Source: Blattamonas nauphoetae (lineage: Eukaryota; Preaxostyla; Oxymonadida). Taken from it: a stretch of DNA of 64,000 nucleotides. Positions 11,583 through 23,380 of this stretch are shown here, piece by piece. The notes beneath the pieces were generated by a model. The model was not told the origin of the DNA. It made no database searches and saw only the letters and a program-made list of their open reading frames with translations. The stretch spans positions 372,001-436,000 of the forward strand of contig JARBJD010000014.1 of assembly GCA_033064195.1 (NCBI GenBank), given 5' to 3'. Position 1 is the first letter of the stretch. The number at the start of each line of letters is the position of its first letter. The translations under genes and the position numbers were made by a program.

Positions 11583-14500
11583 ATGCTGTGTTCCACGATC
11601 TCTTTATTTCTCTTTGTCGTTCTGCAGTCATGTGGTGTGACGATTCTCTCCTCCCTCTTTGTGAATGACGTTCCACAACTCGATCCATTGCTTGACACTC
11701 GACTTTTGACGTCTCAGGAAGCAGTTCTTGGTGACCAAGCAACAGGCATCGGAACGTTTGTGCACGTGACAGACATGCACATGGGGGACACATATTTGGA
11801 CGGGGAAGAATGGGAGTGTGCTCTTTTGCTTTGCGGAGTGGTCCATCCATTTCTCAGATTTTTCATCTCTGAAATTGTGGACGACTTGATCAAACCAGGA
11901 AAAGTGATTGTGACGGGCGATTTGGTTCACAACATGGCAGCGTGTGTCTTTTCGTCGTATTTGATGAATCGTCCGACCTTTCTCTTCGTCTCAACTCGCA
12001 GGAACCATCAAACGACGCTTTTGATTGATTCGGAGTGGGCTGACTATTTCCGTCCTCTTTCGGCACGCGGATGGGACAACTGCTCGTTTTGGGTTGACCA
12101 ACGCGGAAACCACGACTGTGTGTCTCATTCCTTCTCCTTCTTCTCCAACTTGAGAATTTCTCAGTTTCCCTCTGCTCCTTTTTGTTCACTCCTCATCTCT
12201 CCTCGTTCTTCTCTTGTCAGCTGTTGGCGTTGTCCTGCCATTCGGTTCAGAAGACCGATTTGTGAACCATTCGTCGTGCGGCCACCTCAAAAGTCGAGTG
12301 TACACGTCAACACTGACCATCCCATCCGACTCGCTGATGAAGGAGGAACACACCGAAGAACCACATTTCGACTTTCTTGTGATCGACGACATTCTCGAAC
12401 CTTGTTTGCGACTGTCTCTTCTCTTTCATCATTTCCTCGCTTCTTCATCCCCGCCTTTCCATCCTCACTGCAGCTCTCACTCAGCCGTTCGGATGCTTCT
12501 CTGGATATCCGCAGTCCGGCGTTGGAGAGTCGGGGACGCAGAAGATGCAGACAGCAATTGCGGCAGAACTGGAGAAGCTGAAGGAGAAGAAGTCGGGAGG
12601 AGTGTTTCTGATGACTCACACACCGACGATGTACATGAACGACCCACTCCGCTCCGATTTGATTGAGCTGCTGTCGACAGATGACGAGAGTGTGTTCTTT
12701 CTCGTCGTTCTCTTCACATCCATCTCACTCGACCATTAATTGTCCATTTCTTCCAAGATCATCCTCATCTGCTTCATGTTCTCTCAATTTGGGTCTCCTC
12801 TCCTCATCTCAGAATATCCCACAATCATCGCTCTTCTGAACGGCCATCAGCACGCCTCCTTCGACCGCCATTTCGTCAACTCGGAAAGAGGCACGTTGGG
12901 AGGGTCTGAGCTGAATGCAGTGGACTTTGGGAGTTCGCGTGGATTCCGACTGTTCACGGTCGATCATGGAATGGTGGGATGGGACGATTTTCGTTGGGCG
13001 ATGTCCACCGACGCTGAGACTGGCGAAAGAACGTCTTCGCCAAACACTTTGGTGTCTGTCCTGAACCCGCCCAGCTCGCAGCAAATGACTTCTCGAAGCG
13101 GATGGTCGTTGGTCCAGAATTCGACACATCTGCGAGTTCTGATCTTTTCGAGGACACAACCGCATGACGTATTTGTAGTGATTCTGGAAGGGAAGGTGAG
13201 CGATGCCGACAGTCGAGTGCAGAACGCATGTGCAGACACGTCGATTCTCCAAAATTCCCGATCTGCCCGAAAACCCTCTCCAAACTCCCTTTCCGACGCT
13301 CTCCCGACTGCCACATTCTTCGCCCTGCAACGAGCAACCAGCTCCAACCCCAACCACCTTCCACTGTTCATCTCGCCGTGGAACCCCAACGACTTCACTG
13401 CCGTCGAGCAGTACACTTTGGTCGTTGTTGTTAACACGTCGAATTCTTCGTCCCAGCCAGTCCACGTGTCCACGCCTCGCTTCTTTTCCGTGCAGGGATT
13501 CACCCAACTTCCATTTCGTCCACTTTCACAATTCGGAGCGAACTTGAACGTTGCCAAGATGACTCGTTGTGCTGTCTGGGCGGGGGAGACCATTTTGCTC
13601 AGCGTGCTTGTTCTGAGCTGGATGATGCCGTGTTTCGGCTGCTGTCTGTCGAGAAAGCGAGTTGGCGACGACAGCAATCAAGAATCGTCGTCGACGGGAT
13701 CCGATCGCAAGAAACCATCAGCTCTGGCCACTCTTTGTCAGAATGCCATCAGCGCTATCAACGAGACTGTCTCCAACCCCACGCCACTTCTCAGCGACGA
13801 AGACTTCCACAGTCGAGCTGACATTGCAATGCACTGCTCACCGCTGCTCAGGTTCGTGTCGAAGTGGCATTTGGATCGGCTTGCTCCGTTCATCACGAAC
13901 CTGCTTCCATTTCGGATTGTGGTGAAGTTGGACAGAGTGAGAAGGAAGGCAGAGGCACTGCGAATGATGAGAAGGATGAGGAGGGCAGAGAAGGGTGGTG
14001 GGATGGAAGTGTGGGACGGAACAGAAAGTGAGGAGGAATCAATGCGCCGATTTCACCTCCTCTCCTCCAACCCCCACACGCCGTCCCTCTCCTTCCCAAG
14101 CCACTCCTTCATCACACGCATCATCCAAACACTCGTCCGGCTGGTGTACCCGTATTCACACCTCCCTCCCCTCGCCCACCTCTGCATCGTCGTCGCCTGC
14201 ATTGTGCTCCACACACAGCCAATCATCGTCGGCAAGCCGCCTGACCCGCAGCTCAGTGTTCGCGTGCACTTCAACCGGAACGAGCAAGGAGGAGTGTCAC
14301 ACGACGCGTTCGACACGGGACAAGCTCTGTGGACGCTGTTCGTGTTCGGGTATTGTGTGCCTCTGCTGTTTGTGTGTGCACATGTGTGGTCGGGGCGAGG
14401 AGGGAGGAAGGGAGGAAGGGGAAAGACGAAGGACTGCAATCCGCATTCCTGTGTGTGGAACAGCCAGTCTCTCTTTCTGCTTCTTGTTCTGCAACGATCG

Positions 14501-15349
14501 CAATGTCGCCAGAATCACCTCTTAAACTCGAACCCACCCTCCCTCAACAACCTCAACCACTCCCGACTGTCTCATCACTGACCAAGTCTGTGGATTCACT
14601 TGCTTCCTCACAAATCAAAACACCATCACTCGCTTCGTCAACTTCGAGCAACTATTCAATGTCGCTCTCGAGTGTTCCGTCGCTTGTCCCTCTCACTGTG
14701 CTTGACTGTTCAACTCCCTCCACCTCCCTTTCTTCCCCTCCACTCACACTGGATCCGTCGTCCCCTCAATCGCAGACGACAGGAATCCATCTTCCTCCAC
14801 CCTTCCCTCCACCGCCAACCCAACATCACTCCGATCGTCACCCCCAAACTGCAACTCGCCCGAAACCCTCTCCAAAATGTGCTTCGTGGCATGCTTGCTT
14901 CCTCACGCTGTTCTTTGGCCAGAACCAGCTCATCCCTCCCCACAACACACGATCAGCTGCTCCAGCGCCTATTCTGGCGCTGTGTTCGATTCTTCCCATC
15001 GTGGTGTGTGGTGTGAATCTTATTGTGCTGTCTCCACTTGGAGATGGCTTTGTGTGGTCGCCAATTGCGATTCCCGCGATGATCGCAGCCATCACGTTTC
15101 TGTTTCTCTCGCTCTGCAGTCTCGTTCATTCAAAACAAGGCAGATGCCATTAGTTTCTCTGTTTCGCATTGTTTCTGTCAAATCACACACACCCCTGCCA
15201 TACAAACCTTGGAACTATTCTTCACCGTTTCTTTCCTCATCTTCGTCTGTTTGTTCAAGTCCATCAATCATCGTCCTAATCATGAAGACCCATTGCGTCA
15301 CCAAATGTGGTTGATTCGGAGGATTCGGAGGTACAGGATGCCACGGTGA
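11583..15349 (+). CDS. TMEM62-like metallophosphoesterase with C-terminal membrane domain, multi-exon
   Basis: ATG 11583 is followed by a hydrophobic signal (ISLFLFVVLQSCGVTIL). The calcineurin-like phosphoesterase motifs appear in order: VTDMHMG (about 11772), VTGDLVHN (about 11911), RGNHD (about 12107), MTHTPTMY (about 12611) and NGHQHASFD (about 12838). TMEM62-type proteins have this luminal or extracellular phosphoesterase domain plus several C-terminal membrane helices. Helices are visible here at ETILLSVLVLSWMMPCFGCC, LAHLCIVVACIVL, ALWTLFVFGYCVPLLFVC, ILPIVVCGVNLIV and FFTVSFLIFVCLF. At least five introns are needed: about 11820-11860, 11942-11999, 12118-12220, 12409-12471 and 12691-12813, with further ones near 14400-14510 and 15130-15200. 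The stop is TGA 15347. Metal ligands look complete; the substrate is unknown. Confidence 0.8.
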
Positions 15350-16767
15350 AACAGATCCTTCGGCAGTGCATTGTGTGAAAGAGGAGTGAGAGATGAAGAG
15401 TGGGAAGCTCTCGGACAACGATCGCGCATCGGCCTAGAACGGTTTGAGTTCGGAGTTCGAATGAAAATGTCAAGGCTTCGTTCCCCGTTCGGATGCAGGA
15501 CGAGAAGGAGGTGTTCAGACACATCACATTCCCTCCCAAGTGAGGCGACATCATTCCTGTCCCGCTGTCGTGGTTCGTGCTCTCAGCAACACAACTCCCA
15601 ACCACCAGCTGACGAACTTCACTCCCAAACAGCTGCGTCCCAAGCGACATACGAGACGAGCTTGTCATGTTCACAAGAGTGCTTCCCACCAGACTCGTCT
15701 CCATCCGCACTCCACAATCAAACACTCCCAAAGACGATCCTTGTTCCGACACGCCGAACGAGAACAGAGGGCCAGTTCCAAGTGCAAAGTGCTGCGAGAG
15801 CATCCGAAGTCCAACTCCACAAATCGAAGCACTTCCAAATGATTCACTGCCAGCGTTGTCAGTATTCTTCGTTTCCATCCCGTCTCCCCACTTCGGTTGA
15901 TTGTCAGACGAGTCCACAAGCGGAAGCACCACTTTCCATTTCTATTGGTGAGAGCTTCTGATAATCTGGATTTCGCTGTTGTGTCCGTCCACAACTCCAG
16001 TCACAGCAAATGCCGAGCATTCCATGTTCGAAACGATCTCGCTTCCCGATATTGTCAAATCCGACGATGTTACGAGACTTACAGAGCAACCACGCTCTCC
16101 CGCGTCTAGATACCATGAGGTCATGCATAGTATGCTATTCTGAACATCTATCAGCTACGAAATGGCACATCTGACAATAATATGATCATGCACTGCGTTT
16201 TCATTGTCGGTTGGGATTCGTGGTTTTGTCGATGACTGGGAGTGTGGTAGTCGGGACATATTTCCACGTAACTCCATCAAAGCAGACACAATCGGAAATG
16301 AATCGGCCGAAAACCATCCTGAATCAACCACAACCACCGTTGGGTGAGAGTCGGAGTCAATCGAGTTTCGGTTCGATTGGTCGTCAAATACGTTTTTGAA
16401 ATCCCTGCAAACTTCATCCAGCGAGTGAACCAATTGCAATAGAGTGATCAATATGACCATTCGAAACTGAACGAACCTTGATAAGCGATGAAAATTATGA
16501 CAAGGAAAAATTAACCCATTGTTTGCGTGATGGGCACTCAATTTCGATGAAAGAAAGATATGAGAGAACGAACAGCGCATGGACAGGCGACATGTGATTC
16601 TAAAATTATGACGAGGGCACCCCAACTGCAATGATTCCAACAAAAGGCGGAAAACTCAAATCTGTGTCTGTCCCTTGTCCCGTCCCCTTCCGCATGAATC
16701 CCCTAAATCTCATCCGAAGCACCGAAATGAGCAGAGTTGTGAAGAACGCCAGTCTTGGCATCGTCAT
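15276..16767 (-). pseudogene. Secreted beta-helix-type surface protein, copy 2
   Basis: Paralog of the gene at 1-1947, without the transposon. ATG 16767 is followed by a signal-like stretch (LAFFTTLLISVL) and a basic segment (MRKGTGQGTD). The rest is Ser/Thr-rich: VVVVDSGWFSADSFPIVSA, LTISGSEIVSNMECSAFAV, VVLPLVDSSDNQPKWGDG, LNTSFSSCIRTGNEALTFSF. An in-frame TAG near 15942 (TCG serine in copy 1) separates two well-conserved stretches, so it is probably dead. Its 3' end runs into the last exon of the TMEM62-like gene and becomes unlike other beta-helix proteins after about 15440, suggesting truncation there. It lies just 3' of a family A gene and its conserved flank. Confidence 0.55.
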
Positions 16768-16899
16768 TTTGGGGAGAAATGAATTGTGATTTGGATGTGT
16801 AGAATTGTCGATGACGAGAGAAACTCAAACGACTGCCAAATGATGAGGCTCATCGAATGATCATCTCATCCGAGTCTTCATTTCTGTCCATTCACATCA

Positions 16900-17310
16900 C
16901 ATTCGTAGCTAAATCGCGGTGGGAGTTGTGTCGGCCATTTTGTGACAGAAGTGGTTATCGAACTGTTTTGGCAGGTTCAACGAGGTGCGGGCGGTTTCGA
17001 TGCAACCAAACGAGACGCAGGTCGAGTTGTTCGTGCTCTTCCACAGGAAGAGATGCGCAGCCACTCGAAGACGCAATTCCCGTCAACAACGCGGTGTGGA
17101 TCACGATGATCCATGAATCGGCTGAAAAAAAGAGAACACACAATCAGGAGTGAGTGAACACAGAAATCACAAATCAATGACAAGGAAGAAGAAAAGGACT
17201 TCGAAGTGAAGAACGAAGACGAGCGACGAACAAACCTGTCTGTTCTTGAAAAGAAGAATGATGGCTTGCACAATCAGTGTTCACTTTCATTGGAGCAACT
17301 GGGGTTGAAA
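16900..17310 (-). repeat. Conserved 3' flank of a family A gene with an intron-like segment (copy 3)
   Basis: Same block as 2101-2462, between the family A gene at 17311-18360 and beta-helix copy 2. The exon-like end CAGACAG, the intron-like segment GTTTGTTCG...TTTTTCAG, and the frame ADSWIIVIHTALLTGIASSS...EEHEQLDLRLVWLHRN are all present. With copy 1 it shows that the family A gene, flank and beta-helix gene were duplicated as one unit. Confidence 0.5.
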
Positions 17311-18360
17311 TCAGAGGTCGACAGCGAGAATTGAAGTTGGGTTTCCAAATATGTCGTCGTATGGATCACGAGAGTTCGTTCCCAATCGTTTCATGAGGTT
17401 AAATGAGGAGTACTTCACAGTCATTCCAGGGATCGATGAGTTGTCGTGAAGCAGTGTTTGTTCGAGGCTTTCGAAGACCCCTTCCTGTTCCAGTGTCTGC
17501 AACAATATTCTCCCTCTGCCTACAGTTTCGGCTCCATCGCGCTTCCATATGCTTATATAGCTGGTCATTACGTCGAGAATGTGTGAATTGGTGTCATCGC
17601 GTTCCACTTTTGAGAGAAGTGACTGGAAGAGAAGTGGTATGCCAGACGAACAAACAAAAATTAAGGTAGGTTGGTGGAGTGCACAGGCATGAAAGATTGA
17701 CGATAGAAAATCAAATGTTTCTCTGAATTCCCTGTTCCACGACAAAAGGTGACGATTGCGACGGATCTGGACGAGAAATGGTTCCATCGGGATCAGCACT
17801 TCATGCAGCACCACATCTCGGATTGATTCAGTGTCACTGTCGGAAAAGGTGGAGCAATATTGAACAGAGTCGGTGGAGGAGAGTTGAAGGCAATTGTTGA
17901 GAATTAGCAGAATATCCTTCAGGATGTTCCTATCATCGATCACTGAAAGATCTCGCAGAGATGGGGTTGAAATGACTCTTGAAATGAGTTTGGAGGAGAT
18001 AAAGGTCAGTTGGTTCGGTAAAGAACTTAACCTTTGACATCGTGAAATGAATGATAGAGTATCCCTGACAATCGATGGATGGGGTGAAGACAGGAGCACA
18101 GCGATCGAGTCCACAAAGAGTGGGACATAATCTGGTGAATCTTGTCCAATCGACTTGATCAAAATTTCGATGTTCAGACTGTGATTGCGATCAGTCGCCG
18201 AAGAAAGAAACGTTGAAACTTTACGAAGAAGTTTCTTCGCAAATTTGGAGTCATCTCTGACCATCGCTACAAGAGAGGTGAAACCTTGCGCAACAGAATC
18301 AACTGAAAATGGATCATTCTCATTCCATTTCAGGAAGGGTGAGTATCGCGGATCAGTCAT
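17311..18360 (-). CDS. Family A protein, single-exon variant, 349 aa
   Basis: The coding frame is open from ATG 18360 (MTDPRYSPFLKWN) to the stop at 17311. Landmarks include SLVAMVRDD, SSKLISRVISTPSLRDLSVI, DVVLHEVLIPMEPFLVQI, CALHQPTLIFVCSS, RGRILLQTLEQEGV and LGTNSRDP. Unlike its paralogs, the expected exon 1 start is ACG, the donor GTATCC is AATCC and the acceptor CAG is CGCG. The former intron is open in frame and supplies a new ATG three codons after the old splice region. If expressed, the gene has lost its intron by exonisation. The conserved 3' flank and beta-helix copy 2 follow. Confidence 0.7.
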   Translation of the reverse strand: MTDPRYSPFLKWNENDPFSVDSVAQGFTSLVAMVRDDSKFAKKLLRKVSTFLSSATDRNHSLNIEILIKSIGQDSPDYVPLFVDSIAVLLSSPHPSIVRDTLSFISRCQRLSSLPNQLTFISSKLISRVISTPSLRDLSVIDDRNILKDILLILNNCLQLSSTDSVQYCSTFSDSDTESIRDVVLHEVLIPMEPFLVQIRRNRHLLSWNREFRETFDFLSSIFHACALHQPTLIFVCSSGIPLLFQSLLSKVERDDTNSHILDVMTSYISIWKRDGAETVGRGRILLQTLEQEGVFESLEQTLLHDNSSIPGMTVKYSSFNLMKRLGTNSRDPYDDIFGNPTSILAVDL

Positions 18361-18628
18361 ACGAGACTGAGGAGAATACAAAGGATTCTGTCAGAAGAGA
18401 TCGTAGTCGAGAAGAAATCTCTTTATTACGGGGTCTGATCAACTTCAAACTGTTTTAGAATGACAATATCAATCACCAGTCATCTTTCTTCTTGATTTAA
18501 CTCTCATATTTAACCAACATTGTTTGTGTAATGTGGATTTTCATCTTGATGGTTTGTGAAGTCAGAATTGATTCACCGTTGGTTGCGTTGAGATGAGTGA
18601 GAGTCGCGTCGACATCAGCGAGTTCATA

Positions 18629-21540
18629 CTACTCAACATCCGTCGACGGCATTCCAAACAACAGTTCTGCCGGATTCACTCCACTCCCGCCCATCCCCTT
18701 CTCGTCCTCATCTCCTCCTCTCTCCTTCCCTCTTCCCTCCATCTCTCCTCCCATCCCTCGTGTCTCGTCCAGCCACTTCTTCCTCCACACCAAACTGGAA
18801 TACACTGGTGTCGACGGCTCTTTGAACAGCTTCGCGTTTCTCCGATCGGGCGAGTCCTGCCTCCTTCGCTGTCCCGCCGCGTTGTTCACAAACACCATCT
18901 TCCGCGAAAGCACAGGAATCGGCGAATCAGACTTCGCTGGCTCTTCCTTCTCCACAGTGTCTTCGGTGCTGACTTTGCTGACAATCGCTTCTGTGGCTTC
19001 TGTCGACAGGTGCGTCGATGGGCGGAGAAGACTCGGATCCATCCCGACGCCATCCGACCACTTGCCCCACCCCAACACAGCCTCCTCTTCCGACCACTTG
19101 GCTCTCCTCTTCCCATCCACCAGCTGCCCATCCATCGACACTTCCGACACCTCTCCCAGCGTCTCCTCCATCGACAGATCCACTTCCCAACTCTCCATCG
19201 CGCCTGCCGATGAAGTGATCGGGTGGGTGATCAGTGGATGTTGCGACTGGATCCCATTTCTGCTCTTCCGTCGTTTCATAATCAGATCCAAATCGTCCTT
19301 GCTCGTCTTCCTCTTTCCAACCGACCCAATCTCTGTTTTTCTTCGAATGGTTGGAACAGCGAACTCTTCTTCGTTCTTCCTCGCTTCCTCCTCTTCCCTT
19401 CCTTCTTCTTCCGCCGTCAGCAGAGACGGAGGCAGGTCAGACGATCTCGTCGGCAGGGACGACGATGTTGGTGTGTTGTCGGGTAACACGGGAGGACACA
19501 TCGACACCGCGTGAGGATCGTTTGGGAAGCATTCTTCGCAGACAGCCTCTTCCCCTTCATTCTACCCCACAAACTCGATTCCAATCGGGACGAAGTCGTT
19601 CGTTGCGAACACTGGATTGACGAACTCTGCTGACCACATCATCCGCTGCGATTCGGTCTCCATCGACAGAAGCGTCTGTTCCAGTTCGGTCGAGCTGACT
19701 TGAGCAACTGTCGCTGTCCTTCCCACTCGCCGCAGACTCTCCATCTGCTCATCTCGACTCAGCCCGTCGCTGAACAGCACTGACCCCGAGAAGCGCCTGT
19801 CGTTGCATTCACTCCCACCCACCATCGACGAGTGGGGCGACGGGGAGTTCGAGAGAGGTAGTGTTCTCGCTTCTCCTTCATTTCCTTGGTCTTTTTCCTT
19901 TCCTTGTTCTTCTTTTGTTGTTTCTTCAATCTTCGTGTTCTGGTCAGTTCCTTCGTCTGATAGACTTCGCAGGAAAGCACGGACGTGGTTGCCAACATGA
20001 ACAATCTGTCGTTTGTGCTCGGCCTCACTCACTCTCACCATCTCCTCCCACTCTTCCTTCTCTTTCTCCTCTTTCTTCTCCCTCCCCAATCGTCTCAACA
20101 AGGATCGAAGGAACTCGGCGTGGAACACACGCAATGATGTGTTCTACCTCCACGGAGGCCGATCCAGTCCCGTCTCCATCCTTCCCTCGCACTCCGCGTC
20201 CATCCGGAGAGACCCACACGTCGACAGAAACGCCAGCGAGCGGTACACCCGATTCTTCCAAAGCAAAGGAAGCAGGAACGGTTCAGTCACAACATCCGAA
20301 GGGTGGGGGAGGTTCAGCGCGAACGGCTCCGACTTCTCTTCCTCCCACTCGCTCAGCACACTCGACACGATGCTCTCCATCCCACTCCCCACTCCACCCA
20401 CCCCCAATCCGTTCAGCGACACGTTCAGATGACCAAACTGCTAGCTCGGCGTCTCCATTCCTCGCCTGAATCCATACGGCCGACTCCCAGACCCGTCCAG
20501 CGTCAGGGCGACGAGAGAGGTCAGAGTCGATGTAGCTTGTGTGTGTGGAGTGCATGTTCCGAAGAATCGCTGGCGGAGAGACAACCACAGCGACGAGTGC
20601 AGCGAACTGTTCGTATCTACAAGAAAGTGCGGTAGTGACGTCAAGTTGTTGATCGAAACATCCAGCGAGATCTGTTTCGTGCTCCCCGAACCAATCAATT
20701 CGGGAAGATGCGCCAGTTTGTTGAACAACAAGTTCAGACGACTCAAGTTCGGCAGCGAGCGGAAGAAACGACACTTAAGCTCAGAAATCCCGTTCCCAGC
20801 AAGCGAAAGTGTGTGCAATTTTCGAAACTGCGACACAAGCGGGGGCACAGAGGTCAGTTGGTTCGATGCAAGCAACAGACGCTACAGAGCACAGAGAACC
20901 GCTCCAGGATGCGTCCCTGTCCCAGTTTTCTCATATATCATCAAGTTTCTCAGATGATCCTCGAATCCAAGAGACAAATCACAATTTGGGGACATCGCTG
21001 GATCAGATGGGAGCGACGTCAATTCGCTGTGTGACAGGATCAGGTGAATCAGAGTGGGGATACGGAACAGCTCATTTGGAACTTCTTTAATCTTGTTGAA
21101 TCCAAAATTCACTTTCACAAGCGATGTGAGCTGCGAGATCGAGGGTAGAATGATCGCGAGCGAGTTGAACGAAACATCCAACGTGTGCAAGTTTGGAAGC
21201 GTGAACAATCCATCCGGGAGCTCGGTGAGAAAATTGTGAGCAAGCAGGAGGCATGTCAGAGTGGGTATGAACAGTGTTTTTGGAAGCGACGAAATCTGAT
21301 TGTCTGTCAGCCCATCGCCGACGAGAAAAGTCAGTTCCACCACCATCACGCAAGAACTTGTGTAATTAATCATTGCTGAGCGAGATGCTGGATGAGAACC
21401 ATCAGAATCCCGGAAAACGGAAGAGGGTAGAACAAACCTAAAAGAAAGTCAAAGACGAGAATGAGAATGGAGAAAGGAGCACACCAAAGTGCAAACACAG
21501 AGCGAGTGGGAAGCATTGCAGGGTCAGCATGTGATTTCAT
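18629..21540 (-). pseudogene. Leucine-rich-repeat protein (family B) with a long disordered C-terminal region, longest copy
   Basis: Exon 1 is 21485-21540 (ATG, MKSHADPAMLPTRSVFAL). The usual intron follows, but its acceptor reads TTCCG instead of TTCAG. LRR units run from TFLVGDGLTDNQISSLPKTL to FFRSLPNLSRLNLLFNKLAH. The same frame then continues past HLNVSLNGLGVGG into a long Glu/Lys/Ser-rich region (19562-20440) and a further disordered stretch down to 18629 (KRKTSKDDLDLIMKRRKSR). Four in-frame stops interrupt it, all TAG, near 20882, 20441, 20144 and 19562. The first replaces glutamate and the second tryptophan of paralogs, so they are probably true stops; the last two could lie in introns. 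It follows the family A pseudogene at 21601 by 60 bp. Confidence 0.6.
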
Positions 21541-21600
21541 CTGAACATCGAGTGAAATGTGGGATGTGGACGACAGAGTTCTTTTTGTGTCACGTATCAT

Positions 21601-22640
21601 CTATCGAGGTCGAGGAGAGTTCATTCCTAAATAGTTCATGAGGCGGAATGAGTAGCTCCTCACAACCTTTCCATTCATCGTAGAGTTGTCGAGAAGCAGT
21701 GCTTGTTCGAGATGATCTCTGAATCCTTCCCGTTCCAGTGTTTGCAATAATTGTCTCCCTCTGCTCTCGGTTTCCGTGCGATCGTGTTTCCATGTGAGGA
21801 TATTGTTGCCCATAAGATCGATAACGTATTGATGGGTGTCTTCTATTCTTGAGAGCAGTGATTGAAAGGACATTGGGATGCGAGAAGAACAAATGAAATC
21901 CAGTGTTGATTGGTGGAAGGCACTTCTTTCGAAGATGTGGATCATTAATACCAATGCTTGTTTGTGTTCATCATTCCACGACAAAAGGTGCCAATTGTGA
22001 CTGATCTGGACGAAAGATGGTTCGATTGGGATCAGCACTTCATTCAACTCCACTTCTCGGAGTGAATCACGTTCAGTGTCGGAAATGGTTGAACGAGAAT
22101 GAAGATAGTTGGTCGAGGAGAGCCAGACACCAGAATCGAAAATCGCCAGAATGGACTTCAAAATGCCTTTATCTGCAATCAGAGAAAGATCGTGTAAGTG
22201 AGGCGTTCAAAGGAGTCGGGGAAAGAGTTTGGAGGAGACAATGGCCAGGCGGGTTGACAGTGAGCAATGAAGATAACTATCGTGAAAGAATGCGAGAGTT
22301 TCTTTGATAACCGATGGATGTGACGAAGAGAGGAGAGTCGTGATCGAATCCACAAAGACTACAGCGGGGTTTGGGGAGCCTTGCCCAATAACCTCTAACA
22401 AAGTGTCACCCAAAAGGATTGCGAGGTAAAATTGGCTGTTGAACGAAGGAAGAAAGGTTGAGGCTTTGCTGACCAGTTTCTCATCAAAATGGTAGCCATC
22501 TCTGACCATTGACACAAGAGAGAGGAATACTTGTGTCACAGAATCAACTGTGAATGGATCATTCGGTGTCCACTTCAGAAATGGAGAGTAGTCCGGAGGA
22601 ATCACAGGAAAATGACAATGAGGAGAAAGGTGGTGACCTT
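21601..22640 (-). pseudogene. Family A protein, pseudogene with one in-frame stop
   Basis: The second exon is nearly complete: DYSPFLKWTPNDPFTVDSV, SLVSMVRDGYHFDEKL, VSSKLFPRLL, stop, TPHLHDLSLIADKGI, NEVLIPIEPSFVQISHN, SAFHQSTLDFICSS, RGRQLLQTLEREGF and LGMNSPRPR. The only visible lesion in the exon is TCA to TGA at about 22207. At its 5' end the normal exon 1 is replaced by another family A copy truncated after DTDPESIKDVD-type sequence, and the acceptor reads CGG instead of CAG. The start signal is therefore also lost. Confidence 0.8.
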
Positions 22641-23243
22641 GTGAGGAGATCCACATCTTTGATTGATTCAGGGTCAGTGTGGAGATCTGCGTTCTGGAAT
22701 GCAAGAAAGAAGGTGGAGAACCAGATGCCTGTCTTGAAAATGGCGAGAATGGACTTCAAAATGCCTTTATCTGCAATCACAGAAAGATCGCGCAGATGAG
22801 GTGTCGAAAGGAGTCGGGGAAAGAGTTTGGAGGAGACAATGGCCAGGCGGGTTGACAGTGAACAACAAAGAAGACATTTGTGGACGAATGTGAGAGTATT
22901 CCTGACAATTTGTGAATAGGGTGAAGATACCAGCACAATTATCGAATCCACAAACACTGCAGCGGGGTCTGTGGACTTTTGTCAATGGCCTTTAATAAAT
23001 CATCGATTTCGAATGAGCGATTGATACACTGTTTGATCGAAGAAAAGAACTGTGAGGCTTGGCTGACAAGCTTCTCATCAAAGTGGCATCCATCTTGAAC
23101 CATTGAAACAAGAGAGAGGAAAGCGGGTGCAACAGAATCTATGGAGATTTCTTCATCTGGACTCCAAATCAGGAACGGAGAGTATTCTGGAACAACAACG
23201 TGATAACATGGATATAAAGAGGGAAACTTTCGGATGAGATCAG
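22641..23243 (-). pseudogene. Family A protein, 3'-truncated copy fused to the next copy
   Basis: Exon 2 begins at about 23186 with EYSPFLIWSPDEEISID and SLVSMVQDGCHFDEKL, shifts frame by one base near 22980, then continues as FVDSIIVLVSSPYS, STPHLRDLSVIADKGILKS and TDPESIKDVDLLT. It then breaks off inside the former intron of the copy at 21601. The exon 1 equivalent has CTG for ATG and GTTTCC for GTATCC. It shares an almost identical VSSKLFPRLL...ADKGILKSILAIF stretch with the downstream copy, suggesting a recent tandem duplication followed by deletion. Confidence 0.7.
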
Positions 23244-23380
23244 TGATCTTGTCTCGTTTTCTGTCTTCAAGAGAGTCAGCATGAATCAGAACTCAATTCA
23301 TGGGATGATCCTGCCACTTCGATCTCGTCTCGAAGGTTCTGACAGCAGCAGCCCTGTTTTCGAGCGAGACTGGCCGTTTC

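Noticed and set aside
12809-13677. Long minus-strand frames of 232 and 237 codons inside the TMEM62-like gene
   Set aside because: They lie opposite well-supported phosphoesterase and membrane-domain coding sequence and show no domain features.
18593-19514. Plus-strand frames of 206 and 305 codons
   Set aside because: Antisense to the Glu/Lys/Ser-rich C-terminal region of the LRR pseudogene; Ser/Pro/Leu-rich composition is what complementing such codons gives.
20303-21239. Several long plus-strand open frames opposite the LRR pseudogene (similar ones at 9305-9943, 45482-46077, 52599-53435, 56294-56972 and 63339-63810)
   Set aside because: They are antisense shadows of the LRR repeats: they recur only because the LRR sequence recurs, and their Arg/Ser-rich composition is non-protein-like.
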